Part shown: positions 44,201 to 51,300 of the stretch, piece after piece
How positions within the stretch are numbered: position 1 is the first letter of the stretch
Layout of the letters: each line of letters opens with the position of its first letter
Source of the DNA: DASVTR01 sp033855775
GTDB lineage: Bacteria > Acidobacteriota > Blastocatellia > Pyrinomonadales > Pyrinomonadaceae
Reading direction: 5' to 3'
DNA: 64,000 nt
Assembly (NCBI GenBank): GCA_033855775.1
Contig: JAWVFT010000037.1
Location: forward strand, 23,323 to 87,322
Notes under the pieces: generated by a model
The model's input: only the letters and a program-made list of their open reading frames with translations
The model's database searches: none
Told to the model about the DNA's origin: nothing
Position numbers and translations under genes: made by a program

Positions 44201-45163
44201 GGCAGCTACACGGTCGCGCCGGCGGCCAACGGCATCACGTTCGCCCCGGCGCAAGCGGCTTTCAGCGGCCTGCATTCAGACCAGAGCGCCATCTTCGTCA
44301 GCGGCAACTCGCAACCGCAGGCTCGCAGGCAAGTCTCCGACTTTGACGGCGACGGAAAAACAGACCTCGCCGTCTGGCAGTCGAGCAGCGGCATCTGGCA
44401 CATCATCAAGTCTGCGAACGGCGCGACCCAACTCCAACAATGGGGACAGAGCAGTCTGGGCGACCTAGCCGCGCCGGGCGACTACGACGGCGACGGCAAG
44501 ACGGACATCGCCATCTTCCGCCCCTCTGACGGCAACTGGTACATTCTCACCAGCGCGAACGGAGCCAGCACAATTCAAAATTGGGGACAAAACGGCGACG
44601 TGCCAGTTCCCGCAGACTATGACGGCGACGGCAAGACGGACATCGCCGTCTTCCGCATCGCGGAGGGCAACTGGTACGTTAAGAAGAGCAGCGGCGGCAG
44701 CCTCGCTCAAGGTTGGGGCAATCCGTCCGACCGTCTGGTCCCCGGCGACTACGACGGCGACGGCAAGGCCGACATCGCTGTCTTCCGACCCGAAGAAGGC
44801 AACTGGTACATCGTCAAGAGCACGGGCGGCTCGCTGCAAATCAACTGGGGACTCGGCGCAGACCGCGCCGTCGCGGGCGACTACGACGGCGACGGCATCA
44901 CAGACATAGCCGTCTTCCGCCCGTCCGAAGGCAACTGGTATATCAAGAAGAGCAGCGGCGGCAGCATCATTCGCAACTGGGGCGACTCTAGTGACCGTCC
45001 CGTGCCGGGAGACTACGACGGCGACGGCAAGACAGACATCGCCGTCTGGCGTCCCACGGAAGCCACCTGGTACATCATCCACAGCGGAACCAACACGGTC
45101 AGCGTCCAGTACTTAGGACTCGGCGGCGACATCCCGATTCCCGCCGCCTTCATCCCGCAGTAG
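38237..45163 (+). CDS. Giant modular exported protein (propeller, Fn3, Ig-like, IPT, PQQ-like, BACON, CarboxypepD-reg, FG-GAP)
   Basis: 2308 residues. A signal/anchor stretch lies at about 17-45 (LLLLSVGLALAFVCGLVVV). Then, roughly: repeats with x-YLAVW/LVVW words (60-810, probable beta-propellers); fibronectin III (about 815-905); Ig-like (907-995); unassigned beta domain (1000-1170); IPT/TIG (1175-1255); PQQ-like propeller with DGSVYIIDDEGRLYAL (1258-1630); BACON (1640-1715); two Ig-like (1720-1910); carboxypeptidase-regulatory-like (1915-2030); six FG-GAP/VCBS-like units of about 45 residues (2035-2300). It ends PIPAAFIPQ, like the 6.7 kb protein. No LPxTG, type 9 tail or catalytic site is visible. 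Likely a surface adhesin or scaffold. Confidence 0.85.
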   Translation: MPRPSNAASGNRRLTLFPNASKSRLLLLSVGLALAFVCGLVVVRSADLSAPVILPGDLSITPAPGMQFNPRVARGGDKYLAVWTDSRTVVNGLNPGIGSPSSNPGSGSLDDIYAARLDASGNVLDTLPIIVSGAQHNQEQPKVGWNGQNWLVAWQSQAQSNPNYTEIRAARVSPDGTVLDAVPLVITSPFSGNAVAPATIISDGVNWIVMWETFRAGAVERSVFVARVSPAGVVLDPEGKEAYRHTSQYLDGPDIAFGGDGFLLTFVDIGAGPNFENVLKGVRLNLNLDQNGAPFNISDGSAVGSSNSKVAFNGQHYMVVWARGFAQTTNNALVGSRISTGGQLLDQSPVQFVANMNDYAPQIDVCGDSSLWFASYESASGSSREVRVARATSDGAPLDANGIFVRAGDRAAITNGVNGGAQVVLHTPTFDPSYSISHVEGANVSSSGTVGAASTLSLGVPRQTRPRIAQGSNGYMTVFRSESANDSRILAQRLDANANPIDAEPLVIASGSPTNINPSVAFNGAVYLVVWESSATGSRQTLGRRVTPEGVPLDAAPFVIMTGEQPDVAALGDAFLVANILPVGNQKRYVQSVTVSGLGVVGSAPTRLDFSFNFVPRVAAFGARWLVVWEHHSNHDDSPGITYGAFVEQNGSSLGAFQAGGIGVTPHLAVAGNSALIVWSNGDIYARRINADGTFPDPSAGYAVTTAPNTQALPAVAWDGAQYVVDWVDHRNETYPTQPRGDIYGARVSITNIPLEEFPIANSQLPEATPFVIASNGLTIFAYAKFYDTAPYKSHRITLQTARFAPPDLGTIPAAPTNLSVTEPGGNPSNNQLTWTDNSNNERGFKVESKIGATGAWSQMAVLGPGVTTYSQAVNPNGPAYFYRVRAYGLAGDSAYTNEATPPNPPPAVAITSPADGTSLRAPALLVFNATASDSNGSIAQVEFFSGSGSWGTDTSSPYTVSRFNVPAGTYVLRAVATDNRGAMTTSAPVTVTVTQQTNNLIWSQAGDNQSFIGPSVKAQNLSVDKEVADDFDIVGTVERVMMYGYRDFNAPPNPPVFGAYVRFYEWLNGVPGALQSEQFIAAGSPNLAYDPTTATFFDIQLPTAFTATGKHFMSVQLLTSGNSWWWSTSRTNAPRNASVYQRDNLAAGAAWTHPYNGDGVFSLYGTLTGRPRIDTLSTTTATRGERIIITGANFGGTQDSSRVLIDNAPATVFSWSDSSIKAYVPEAANFGTVQVQVETSNGLSNALNLNVTPNQQNGRIKWRFTVDGGYVWQSAAVGPDGSVYIIDDEGRLYALSADGILKWTKGAGQYGTDNHVSVGNDGTIYTATVAQPGGTGTPLVGAVLALNPNGTQKWKFVAPESDSVTFGPEVGPDGKVYAIFYPKATAPTTLNLLALAPEDGHVVWNNYDRYGVYSNGGRRLSFNAQLGLVYFQSTSLTYSNGGIFAHRLDNGQRQYSAQASSSTDVIVAPDQTVHNVTQSYSPQLALNWTFPLFGQGPTGAQDIGPDSVHYLLQNYYRLYAINPSGAEKWHFDDCVPGGDCRTLDDPVVSPANQVIFVPGTPGYPQAGFFLGVNPANGAELWRVPLPVEPGYGEYGQVRPLNRPVFSSDGRTAYISTDIAANYDYTYFYAIDTSATLPCAVSISPASLSLAANGGSGQIAVSSTSSTCAWTAVSNASWITVNTASGTGNGTASFTVANNPSTSQRTGTITVSGQIFTVTQVGVLPDSPTVNITYPANNQTFTQPTNVFVAANAAAASGRTLARVEFYAGTTLIGTDNSEPYEIVWNSPATTTYVLTARAIDNLGIATDSAPVTITLQPSPGPGPFPLPVPPPLLTSPQAEATFTAPATITIEATRQSSNYPTIRMEFYQGTTLLGTDTTAPYSFTWTNVPPGRYTISVRNVANTGARATSQPVDITVNGENFNIAGRVVDNNGAPLAGVVVVLNGSNFNAAALTASRNATARELAQSGSATITTDADGNYMFSGLPQGGSYTVAPAANGITFAPAQAAFSGLHSDQSAIFVSGNSQPQARRQVSDFDGDGKTDLAVWQSSSGIWHIIKSANGATQLQQWGQSSLGDLAAPGDYDGDGKTDIAIFRPSDGNWYILTSANGASTIQNWGQNGDVPVPADYDGDGKTDIAVFRIAEGNWYVKKSSGGSLAQGWGNPSDRLVPGDYDGDGKADIAVFRPEEGNWYIVKSTGGSLQINWGLGADRAVAGDYDGDGITDIAVFRPSEGNWYIKKSSGGSIIRNWGDSSDRPVPGDYDGDGKTDIAVWRPTEATWYIIHSGTNTVSVQYLGLGGDIPIPAAFIPQ

Positions 45164-45284
45164 CGGAGACACGGAGTTAACGAGACGCGGAGACACGGAG
45201 AGAAGGAACGACGATAACGAAAGACGATGCGGCTTCTATCGAGATGCCGTCATCCATTTCAACATCTCGCCGCGTCTCCGCGTC
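45164..45284. repeat. Inverted and tandem GAGACRCGG words
   Basis: CGGAGACACGGAG appears twice at 45164-45200. GACGCGGAGACACG (45184-45197) faces CGCGTCTCCGCGTC (45271-45284), whose reverse complement differs by one base. It fills most of the gap after the giant gene and belongs to the same class of short-word intergenic repeats. Confidence 0.75.
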
Positions 45285-45360
45285 CCTGCTTATCGCCGCG
45301 TCGCGTCGCTCGCCTGACGGCGCTTGACCTTCCGGCGCGAGCAGGCATAATCTTCGGCTT

Positions 45361-45951
45361 ATGAGAAACCTTGCGCACATCGCCGCCGCGCCCTTCTTGA
45401 GGGGAAGAAAACTCTCTTCCCTGCTGGCTCCAATTCTAGCTCTGCTTTTTATCGTCTGCGCTGTTCCGAGTGCTCAGGCGCAGCAGTCGTCTGCGGCTCC
45501 CTTCAGCTTTCGCGCGGGGCAGCGGATGTACATCGTCGCCTACCGTCGCATCCGTCCATACTTGCCCATCACGGACGCTTCGGGCAACACGTCCGCTAGC
45601 TCGACTGTCGAGCGCGCGGAATATTCCGACTATGATTTGGACGCCGAGCGGAAAGTGAGGAAGCGAATTGAAGAGTGGCGTTTCTTTCAGGTCGCCGAAA
45701 AGCCGAGCGTTGCAGACTTCGTGTTCCTCGTCAGCCTCGACGAGAGTTCGATAGAAGGCTTGGTCGTTTCGTTTGACGCATACCGCGATCACTTCAAGGA
45801 CAGATACGATTTGGACGAACTGCGCGAGGCCGCGCACGGTCGTTATCTGATAGGGCCTTTGAAGCTCGGCACCGTCACCAGGCTGGCCGACCGTCTGGTC
45901 AAGCAGTTCCGCGAGAAGGTCATGCAGGGCAGCAAGGCTTCGGATGAATAA
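45361..45951 (+). CDS. Exported protein of unknown function
   Basis: 196 residues with a signal peptide (LLAPILALLFIVCAVPSAQA, cut near residue 40). The mature part has no motif I recognise. It contains FSFRAGQRMYIVAYRRIRPYLP, then an acidic/basic stretch DYDLDAERKVRKRIEEW and an alpha/beta-looking tail. The fold is unknown. It overlaps by 8 bp the extended frame of the next gene but ends 74 bp before that gene's likely true start, so the two may be co-transcribed. Confidence 0.6.
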   Translation: MRNLAHIAAAPFLRGRKLSSLLAPILALLFIVCAVPSAQAQQSSAAPFSFRAGQRMYIVAYRRIRPYLPITDASGNTSASSTVERAEYSDYDLDAERKVRKRIEEWRFFQVAEKPSVADFVFLVSLDESSIEGLVVSFDAYRDHFKDRYDLDELREAAHGRYLIGPLKLGTVTRLADRLVKQFREKVMQGSKASDE

Positions 45952-46008
45952 TGAAGAGTTGCGGGCGCACGTTTTCAAAGAAGCGCTGGCGCATGTTTTC
46001 AACCGTGT

Positions 46009-46014
46009 AAGGAG
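46009..46014 (+). promoter_or_regulatory. Ribosome binding site deciding a TTG start
   Basis: AAGGAG lies ten bases before TTG 46025. It favours that TTG over the upstream ATG at 45944, because the signal peptide begins only a few residues after the TTG. Confidence 0.55.
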
Positions 46015-46024
46015 TCAAGGGGTT

Positions 46025-46603
46025 TTGAAACGAATCAAGATAGCCGCCGTCATCGTCATGCTATGCGCGGCGAGCGGCTTTGCTCAAACAGGCAGCAGGC
46101 GGCGCGCAGCGGCGGTGTTGGCCGAACAGTCCGTCATCAACATCCAGCAGATTGATTTCAGGAACTACACTCTTCCGCTCGACGGCAAGGCTTACAAATT
46201 GATTGACGGTTTCTACGCCGGAACCGTCGCCCCCGGCGCGCAGTGGGAACTGGCCCTCGCCGACGGCCCTTACTACGTTGACTTGACCGGCGACAAGAAA
46301 GCGGAGGCAGTCTTCGTGCTCCGCTACGGCCCCGTTGACGCGCCCAACATGGCCGAGGCGCGAGTCTACACGCTGCGCGACGGAAAGCCCGCGCTGCTCG
46401 CCACCTTCACCGTCGCCAGCAACGTCCGCTGCGAGATGGTCAACTATCTCAAGGTCGAGGACGGCACAGTGATGGTCGAGCGCATCTACGGCGAAGGCTC
46501 GCGCTGCGACCACAACGAGATAACGCAGTATCGCTGGAACGGCAACAGCTTCGTCGCCGTCGGAGACGTGCGGCGCACGCGCTGCCAGTGTATCAACCAG
46601 TGA
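46025..46603 (+). CDS. Small exported protein of unknown function
   Basis: 192 residues from TTG 46025, chosen for the AAGGAG ribosome site and because a signal peptide (KRIKIAAVIVMLCAASGFAQ) starts directly after it. The frame is open back to ATG 45944, but that start would put 27 non-signal residues first. The mature part is beta-rich (INIQQIDFRNYTLPLDG, GDKKAEAVFVLRYG) and ends with a Cys-containing tail (RTRCQCIN). No known family recognised. Probably periplasmic. The pattern DLTGDKKAEAVFVL resembles VCBS-like parts, too weak for an assignment. Confidence 0.6.
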   Translation: MKRIKIAAVIVMLCAASGFAQTGSRRRAAAVLAEQSVINIQQIDFRNYTLPLDGKAYKLIDGFYAGTVAPGAQWELALADGPYYVDLTGDKKAEAVFVLRYGPVDAPNMAEARVYTLRDGKPALLATFTVASNVRCEMVNYLKVEDGTVMVERIYGEGSRCDHNEITQYRWNGNSFVAVGDVRRTRCQCINQ

Positions 46604-46684
46604 GAGCTTGCGCGGCGATTCGTTAGGCCGGATTTGATTTATGACGCTCAGTCAGACCTGAGTTGAACACTCTACTGACGGCTT

Positions 46685-46692
46685 AGGAAGGA
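46685..46692 (+). promoter_or_regulatory. Strong Shine-Dalgarno pointing to ATG 46701
   Basis: AGGAAGGA ends eight bases before ATG 46701. It shows that translation was set to begin at 46701 and not at GTG 46717, where no ribosome site is seen. This matters for the methyltransferase gene that follows. Confidence 0.7.
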
Positions 46693-46700
46693 CTCCAATC

Positions 46701-46785
46701 ATGTTAAAGTTTATCCGTGGCAGAACCACCTGATAACTCGACCAACGCGACTTCGACGACCTCATCACGCCCTACAGGCGAGGGG
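46701..46785 (+). pseudogene. Displaced original N-terminal segment of the Kam methyltransferase
   Basis: From ATG 46701 the frame reads MLKFIRGRTT, then TGA (46731) and TAA (46734), then LDQRDFDDLITPYRRG to the GGGG run at 46782-46785. In spacing this matches the N-termini of NpmA and KamB as I recall them (Gly, five residues, Leu; then Phe/Leu, Leu/Ile and Tyr/Phe in register). Dropping one G from the run would join it to IVIDIGTGDG of the long frame. So the family's N-terminus is present but interrupted by two stops and out of frame. Confidence 0.6.
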
Positions 46786-47370
46786 ATAGTGATAGACATA
46801 GGGACTGGCGACGGTCACTTTGTTTACCAGTCTGCCCGCCGGAACCCGCGGAAGTTTTACATCGGGATAGACGCGAACACGCGCCCGCTGTGGAAAGTCT
46901 CGGAGAAGATTCATAGGAAGCCTTCGAAGGGCGGGCTGCCCAACGTGCTCTTCCTGCAAGCCGCCGTCGAAGAGCTTCCCGATGAACTCAACGGCGTCGC
47001 CGATGTCGTCCACGTACACTTCCCTTGGGGCAGTTTGCTGCGCGCGATGGCGACCGGGGAGAAAGCCGTGCTCTGCAATCTGCGCCGCATCTGCGCCCCC
47101 GGAGCCTTGCTCGAAGTCATCATCGGCCTGGACCCCGAACGCGACCACACAGAGACACAACGCCTCGGCCTGCCGCCCCTCACCGAAGCATTCATTGATG
47201 CAGCGCTGCTCCCCAACTACACAGCCGCAGGCTTCGAGATACTCGAACAAGGCTTGCTCCCCGCCTCCCAATGGCCCACCCTCCAAACCTCATGGGCCAA
47301 GCGCCTGCAAGGCAACGCCAACCGCACAGTCACCTACATCATCGCGCGGGCCGTCGAGCTTACAGACTGA
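46717..47370 (+). CDS. Kam-family 16S rRNA (adenine-1408-N1)-methyltransferase, 5' end disrupted
   Basis: 217 residues from GTG 46717. SAM motif VIDIGTGDGHFVYQ (25-38), FYIGID (48-52), RKPSKGGLPNVLF (67-79), FPWGSLL (102-108), TSWAKRL (191-197) and a final NRTVTYIIAR. These match NpmA/KamB closely, including W104 and W193, the pair that in NpmA stacks on flipped A1408. The activity would methylate N1 of A1408 in 16S rRNA and give resistance to kanamycin- and apramycin-type aminoglycosides. The first 22 residues (PPDNSTNATSTTSSRPTGE) are unlike the family, because the real N-terminus lies in another frame. Function is therefore doubtful; restart at GTG 46789 is another option. Confidence 0.75.
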   Translation: MAEPPDNSTNATSTTSSRPTGEGIVIDIGTGDGHFVYQSARRNPRKFYIGIDANTRPLWKVSEKIHRKPSKGGLPNVLFLQAAVEELPDELNGVADVVHVHFPWGSLLRAMATGEKAVLCNLRRICAPGALLEVIIGLDPERDHTETQRLGLPPLTEAFIDAALLPNYTAAGFEILEQGLLPASQWPTLQTSWAKRLQGNANRTVTYIIARAVELTD

Positions 47371-47493
47371 GCCGCACGACCGCTCTCACATGAGTCATGC
47401 GGCTACAGCAATCTCATCCTGCCCGCTCTTGTTGATTATTTTATGCGCCTGACACTTGCTAACTCAAGACTTGCGCCTGACGTTTTCGGACGC

Positions 47494-47943
47494 TCAGGGC
47501 TTCGGCGGCGGCTCCGGCTTCTTTGCCTTCTTCGGCCCTTTCTCCACGCGGCTCGCGCTCTCCCAGGCGGCGAGCGTGCCGGGGTCATTGCGAAATGTGT
47601 TACGCGCGATGGCCTTTAACTCGCGCACGATGTCAGTTTCCCGCTTGAGGGCGGCGACGAGGTTCGCCGTCGCCTTTGTCTTATCGGCGAGGGCTTGAGA
47701 CTGGCGGCCCTCCGCCGCCTCGACCCCACCAATGGCGGCTTGCATGTCTGTCAGGAAACTGACGGGCAGGCCGCGATTCGTAAACTCCGTGGGAATCGGC
47801 GTGGCGGATTCGATGTAGCCGCGCGCATGGTTCAGCACGTTCTGGTCGCTGCTGCGCGGCATCTTGAACTGGTCGGCGATGCCCGGAAGCTGCTTGTTAA
47901 TACTGCGCGCCGTCTGGTTCATAGCGCGCATCAACTCCAACAA
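47494..47943 (-). CDS. C-terminal half of a frameshifted protein of unknown function
   Basis: 149 codons. The frame stays open upstream of its first ATG and reads LAGTDRAENAAIKSLLELM, continuing the preceding gene. Together with 47931-48161 it forms one ancestral gene of about 220 residues. The protein is helical, with RSINKQLPGIADQFKMP, ALADKTKATANLVAALKRE and IARNTFRNDPGTLAAW, and ends in a Lys/Pro-rich tail. It resembles uncharacterised proteins common in soil Acidobacteriota and relatives; no function is known. Confidence 0.55.
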   Translation of the reverse strand: MLELMRAMNQTARSINKQLPGIADQFKMPRSSDQNVLNHARGYIESATPIPTEFTNRGLPVSFLTDMQAAIGGVEAAEGRQSQALADKTKATANLVAALKRETDIVRELKAIARNTFRNDPGTLAAWESASRVEKGPKKAKKPEPPPKP

Positions 47944-48161
47944 TGATTTGATAGCCGCATTCTCTGCTCTGTCTGTTCCTGCCAGTCGAGAGTTGCCGCC
48001 GCCTGCTTGGCCGCGTGCTGTTCAATCTCGATGCTGAGCGCATTGTGCTCGACAATCAACTCGGCGCCGCGCGAGCCTGCCGGAAAAGCCGCCGCATTAG
48101 CGGCAGTAAACACATCTACCCGCTGGCTTCTGTCTATTTGACGTGATTCGGAATCCTGCAT
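47931..48161 (-). CDS. N-terminal half of the frameshifted protein of unknown function
   Basis: 76 codons from ATG 48161, which has AAGGAG nine bases upstream. It reads MQDSESRQIDRSQRVDVFT, AANAAAFPAGSRGAELIVEH and IEQHAAKQAA, then leaves the family pattern at about TLDWQEQTEQ and ends at a stop at 47931. A one-base shift near 47965-47995 would fuse it to the downstream frame. The break may be a real mutation, an assembly error or, less likely, programmed. Confidence 0.55.
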   Translation of the reverse strand: MQDSESRQIDRSQRVDVFTAANAAAFPAGSRGAELIVEHNALSIEIEQHAAKQAAATLDWQEQTEQRMRLSNHCWS

Positions 48162-48334
48162 GACATGCTGCTCCTTTTTGAGAGAAAAGGAGGGCTGGGC
48201 TTCCCTCACAGGTTAAGACAGGGCAAAGCGTAATTGAGTGTTAAGAGTTCCCTGTCCGATGCCCCCGATTATACTCCTGCCCCGGCAAAAGTGAAGAAAA
48301 ATTTCTCCGGTTTTTTCCTTAGCCTCATCTAACC

Positions 48335-51300
48335 TTACAGCGCCAAGTAAGTCACGCTCTTCGGAATTGTTTTTAGAGACATCCGCTGTTCAGTAGTTAA
48401 GCTCAGATCAAGAGTTTGACAATTAAGCTGTTGTATAGCCGACACATCTGACACTTTACTATCGCGGAGGTTGAGCGAAAGTTTGGTGAGCGAGTGCGGC
48501 AACTGCTGTAGGACTTTCCCCTGGCTGCCGCGGAGGTCAAGCGTGAGGTCGGTGAGCGAGTTTGGCAATCCCGACACGTCTGTTACTTGGCTGCCGCCGA
48601 GGTAGAGCGAGAGTTTGGTGAGCGAGTGCGGCAACCTCGACACATCTGTTACTTGGCTGCGGACTAGGTAGATCGTAAGTTCAGTGAGCGAGTTTGGCAA
48701 TCCCGACACGTCTGTCACTCCACTGAGCATGAGGTCAAGCGAAAGCTTGGTGAGCGAGTTCGGCAACCTTGACACGTCTGTTACTTCGCTGTAGCCGAAG
48801 TGGAGCGTGAGGTCAGTGAGCGAGTTTGGTAATCCCGACATGTCTGTCACTTTGCTGACACCGAGGTCAAGCGAAAGTTTGGTGAGCGAGTGCGGCAACT
48901 GCTGTAGGACTTTCCCTTGGTTGTCGCCGAGGTCAAGCATGAGGTCGGTAAGCGAGTTTGGCAATCCCGACACATCGGTCACTTCGCTGCCGCCGAGGCT
49001 GAGCGAGAGTTTGGTGAGCGAGCGCGGCAGCTGCGACACGTCTGTCACCTTGGTGCCGCCGAGGTAGAGCGAGAGGTCAGTTAGCAAGTGCGGCAACCTC
49101 GACACATCGGTCACTTTGCTGTCGCGGAGGTCGAGCGAGAGTTCAGTGAGCGAGTTTGGCAACTGCGACACATCGGTCACTTTGCTGCTGCCGAGGTTGA
49201 GCGAAAGTTTGGTGAGCGAGTGCGGCAACGGCGGCAGGAATTTCACTTGGTTGTCGCCGAGGTCAAGCGTGAGGTCGGTGAGCGAGTTTGGCAATCCCGA
49301 CACGTCTGTCACTTTGCTACTGCCGAGGTTGAGCGAAAGTTTGGTGAGCGAGCGCGGCAACTGCGACACGCCTGTCACTTCACTGAACATGAGGTCAAGC
49401 GAAAGTTTGGTGAGCGAGTGCGGCAACCTCGACACGTCTGTTACTTCGCTGTGGCTAATGTTTAGAGTGAGTTCAGTGAGCGAGTTTGGCAACTGTGACA
49501 CATCGGTCACTTTGCTGTAGCTGAGGTCAAGCGAAAGTTTGGTGAGCGAGTCCGGTAATCCTGACACGTCTGTTACTTTGCTGTTGCTGAGTTCGAGCGT
49601 AAGTTCTTTTAGTGAGTTTGGCAATCCTGACACGTCTATTACTTCGCTGTTGCTAAGCGAGAGAGTTAATTTTTTTATGTTCGGGTATCTGCTCAAACTA
49701 TCGGCTAGCCCTTCCATCGAATTTGTTGATTTTGTTGCTGAGATACCGAGTTCCTCCAAAGTATCTGAATTTAAGAAAGACAGGTACTTCAAATTTAACG
49801 GCGTGCTGAGCCCCAGCGTCTTCAACTGGCGTTGGTAGTCATATAATTCGGGGGGATAGTTGTTTTCCTGCAAATATTTTCTTGCTTCATAACGCTGGAC
49901 TAGCGGGTAGCCGAGCCAGCCTCCGGCGAGCAGGGAGATGACGAGCGCGAGGGAGAGCAATCGTTTGGTGGCGCGGCGGCGTTGGCTGCGTTTGAGGAAG
50001 GCGAGCTTTTCCTGTTCGTCGCGGCCCCAGGGTATCTGGCTTTGGTATTGCTCGACGAGGCGCAGGGCTTTGCCTTTGAGCAGGTATTGCGAGGCGGGGC
50101 TGTTGCGCCATGCAGAGAACGCGCCGGAGAGTTTCTGTTTGGCTTCTTCCCTTTCGCCGATTAGTTTTCCGGCGAGGCGGTTGATAGCTGGAATGAGGCG
50201 TTCGTGCGGGAGACGATAGCGCGTCTCTGCGTCGTCGGCTGTGGCGTGTTCGAGCAGGCGTATGTCTCGCTGCGTGAGGCGTTCGAGTTCTGTTTTTAAG
50301 CGAGCGGCGTTGACGGGTTCGTTTGCCGCCGCTTCGACTTCCGCAGCCAGTTCAGCGGCGGTCTTGCCTTCGGCGATGCGTTGGTTTGTTTCCTCGTCGC
50401 GCAGGGCGAGCATGGCGGCGAGCAGAGTCCGGCGGTCTTCGTCTGGAAAGTTTTCGAGACAGCGATTGATGTATTGCGTCAGCAAGCCTTCGGCGCCGCC
50501 CGCGAAATGATAAACGTCTTCGGTCAGGGTCTTCGCCCCTTGCCGCTCGTGCAGTTCGGACAGGACCAGCAAGCCTATGCCGATGTCCACCGAAGAGACT
50601 TCGCCGTCAACCGTGGCGGCGTCTATCAAATTGTCAACGACCTTTTGTTCGACCGACAGGCCCGCCGCTTCTATCAACTGGCTGATGACATCGCGCGCCT
50701 GCTCCGCCGTGAACAGCCGCACGGAAAGCTCCGGCGGAAAGAACTTGCGGTCCTGTTCGGGGATGATGAAGTCGGACCAGTTCGCCCTGTACTCGCGGCG
50801 AAAGGCAATCACCCACGTCACGCGATGCGGCGGCTTTGAGCTTCGCGCCACCTTCCGCAGGAGCCGGAATATCTGCCCGTTGTCCGCCGCCCCCAACTGC
50901 TCGAACTGGTCGAGCACGATGACGTGCCGCCCAAGCTCCGGCGCCGGGTTGACCAGTTCGTCCAAAGATTTTAATTCCGTCGCAGCCTGCTTATCGCCGC
51001 CCTCGCCGTTCGATTGAGAGCGCCAGTTTTGCTGGACGGCCAGCAGCAACCCTTGCGATGAATCGGACGGCCTCGCCTCCCAGTAGTGATAGTTGATGCC
51101 CGTCTCTTTCAAAATATCCGTCAGCCCCGCGCGCAGCAAAGAAGTCTTGCCCGCGCCCGACGCTCCCATCAGGACCACCAGCCGAACTTGATCGTCCGCT
51201 ACGTGACCGAACAGCTTACGCAGTTCGTCTTCCCTTCCCAGTTTCCGAAACAACTCTCCATCGGCGGGCGTGAAAGCCAGCGGCCCCTTTATCGCCGAAG

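Noticed and set aside
46731..46733. prfB-like programmed +1 frameshift at UGA in the methyltransferase
   Set aside because: The slip would occur on ACC, a poor slippery codon, and the family-like N-terminal residues continue after the stops in the original frame. It is kept only as an alternative.
48437..49624. CRISPR or non-coding tandem repeat
   Set aside because: The 66-bp units are in frame inside one long open frame and make regular leucine-rich repeats.
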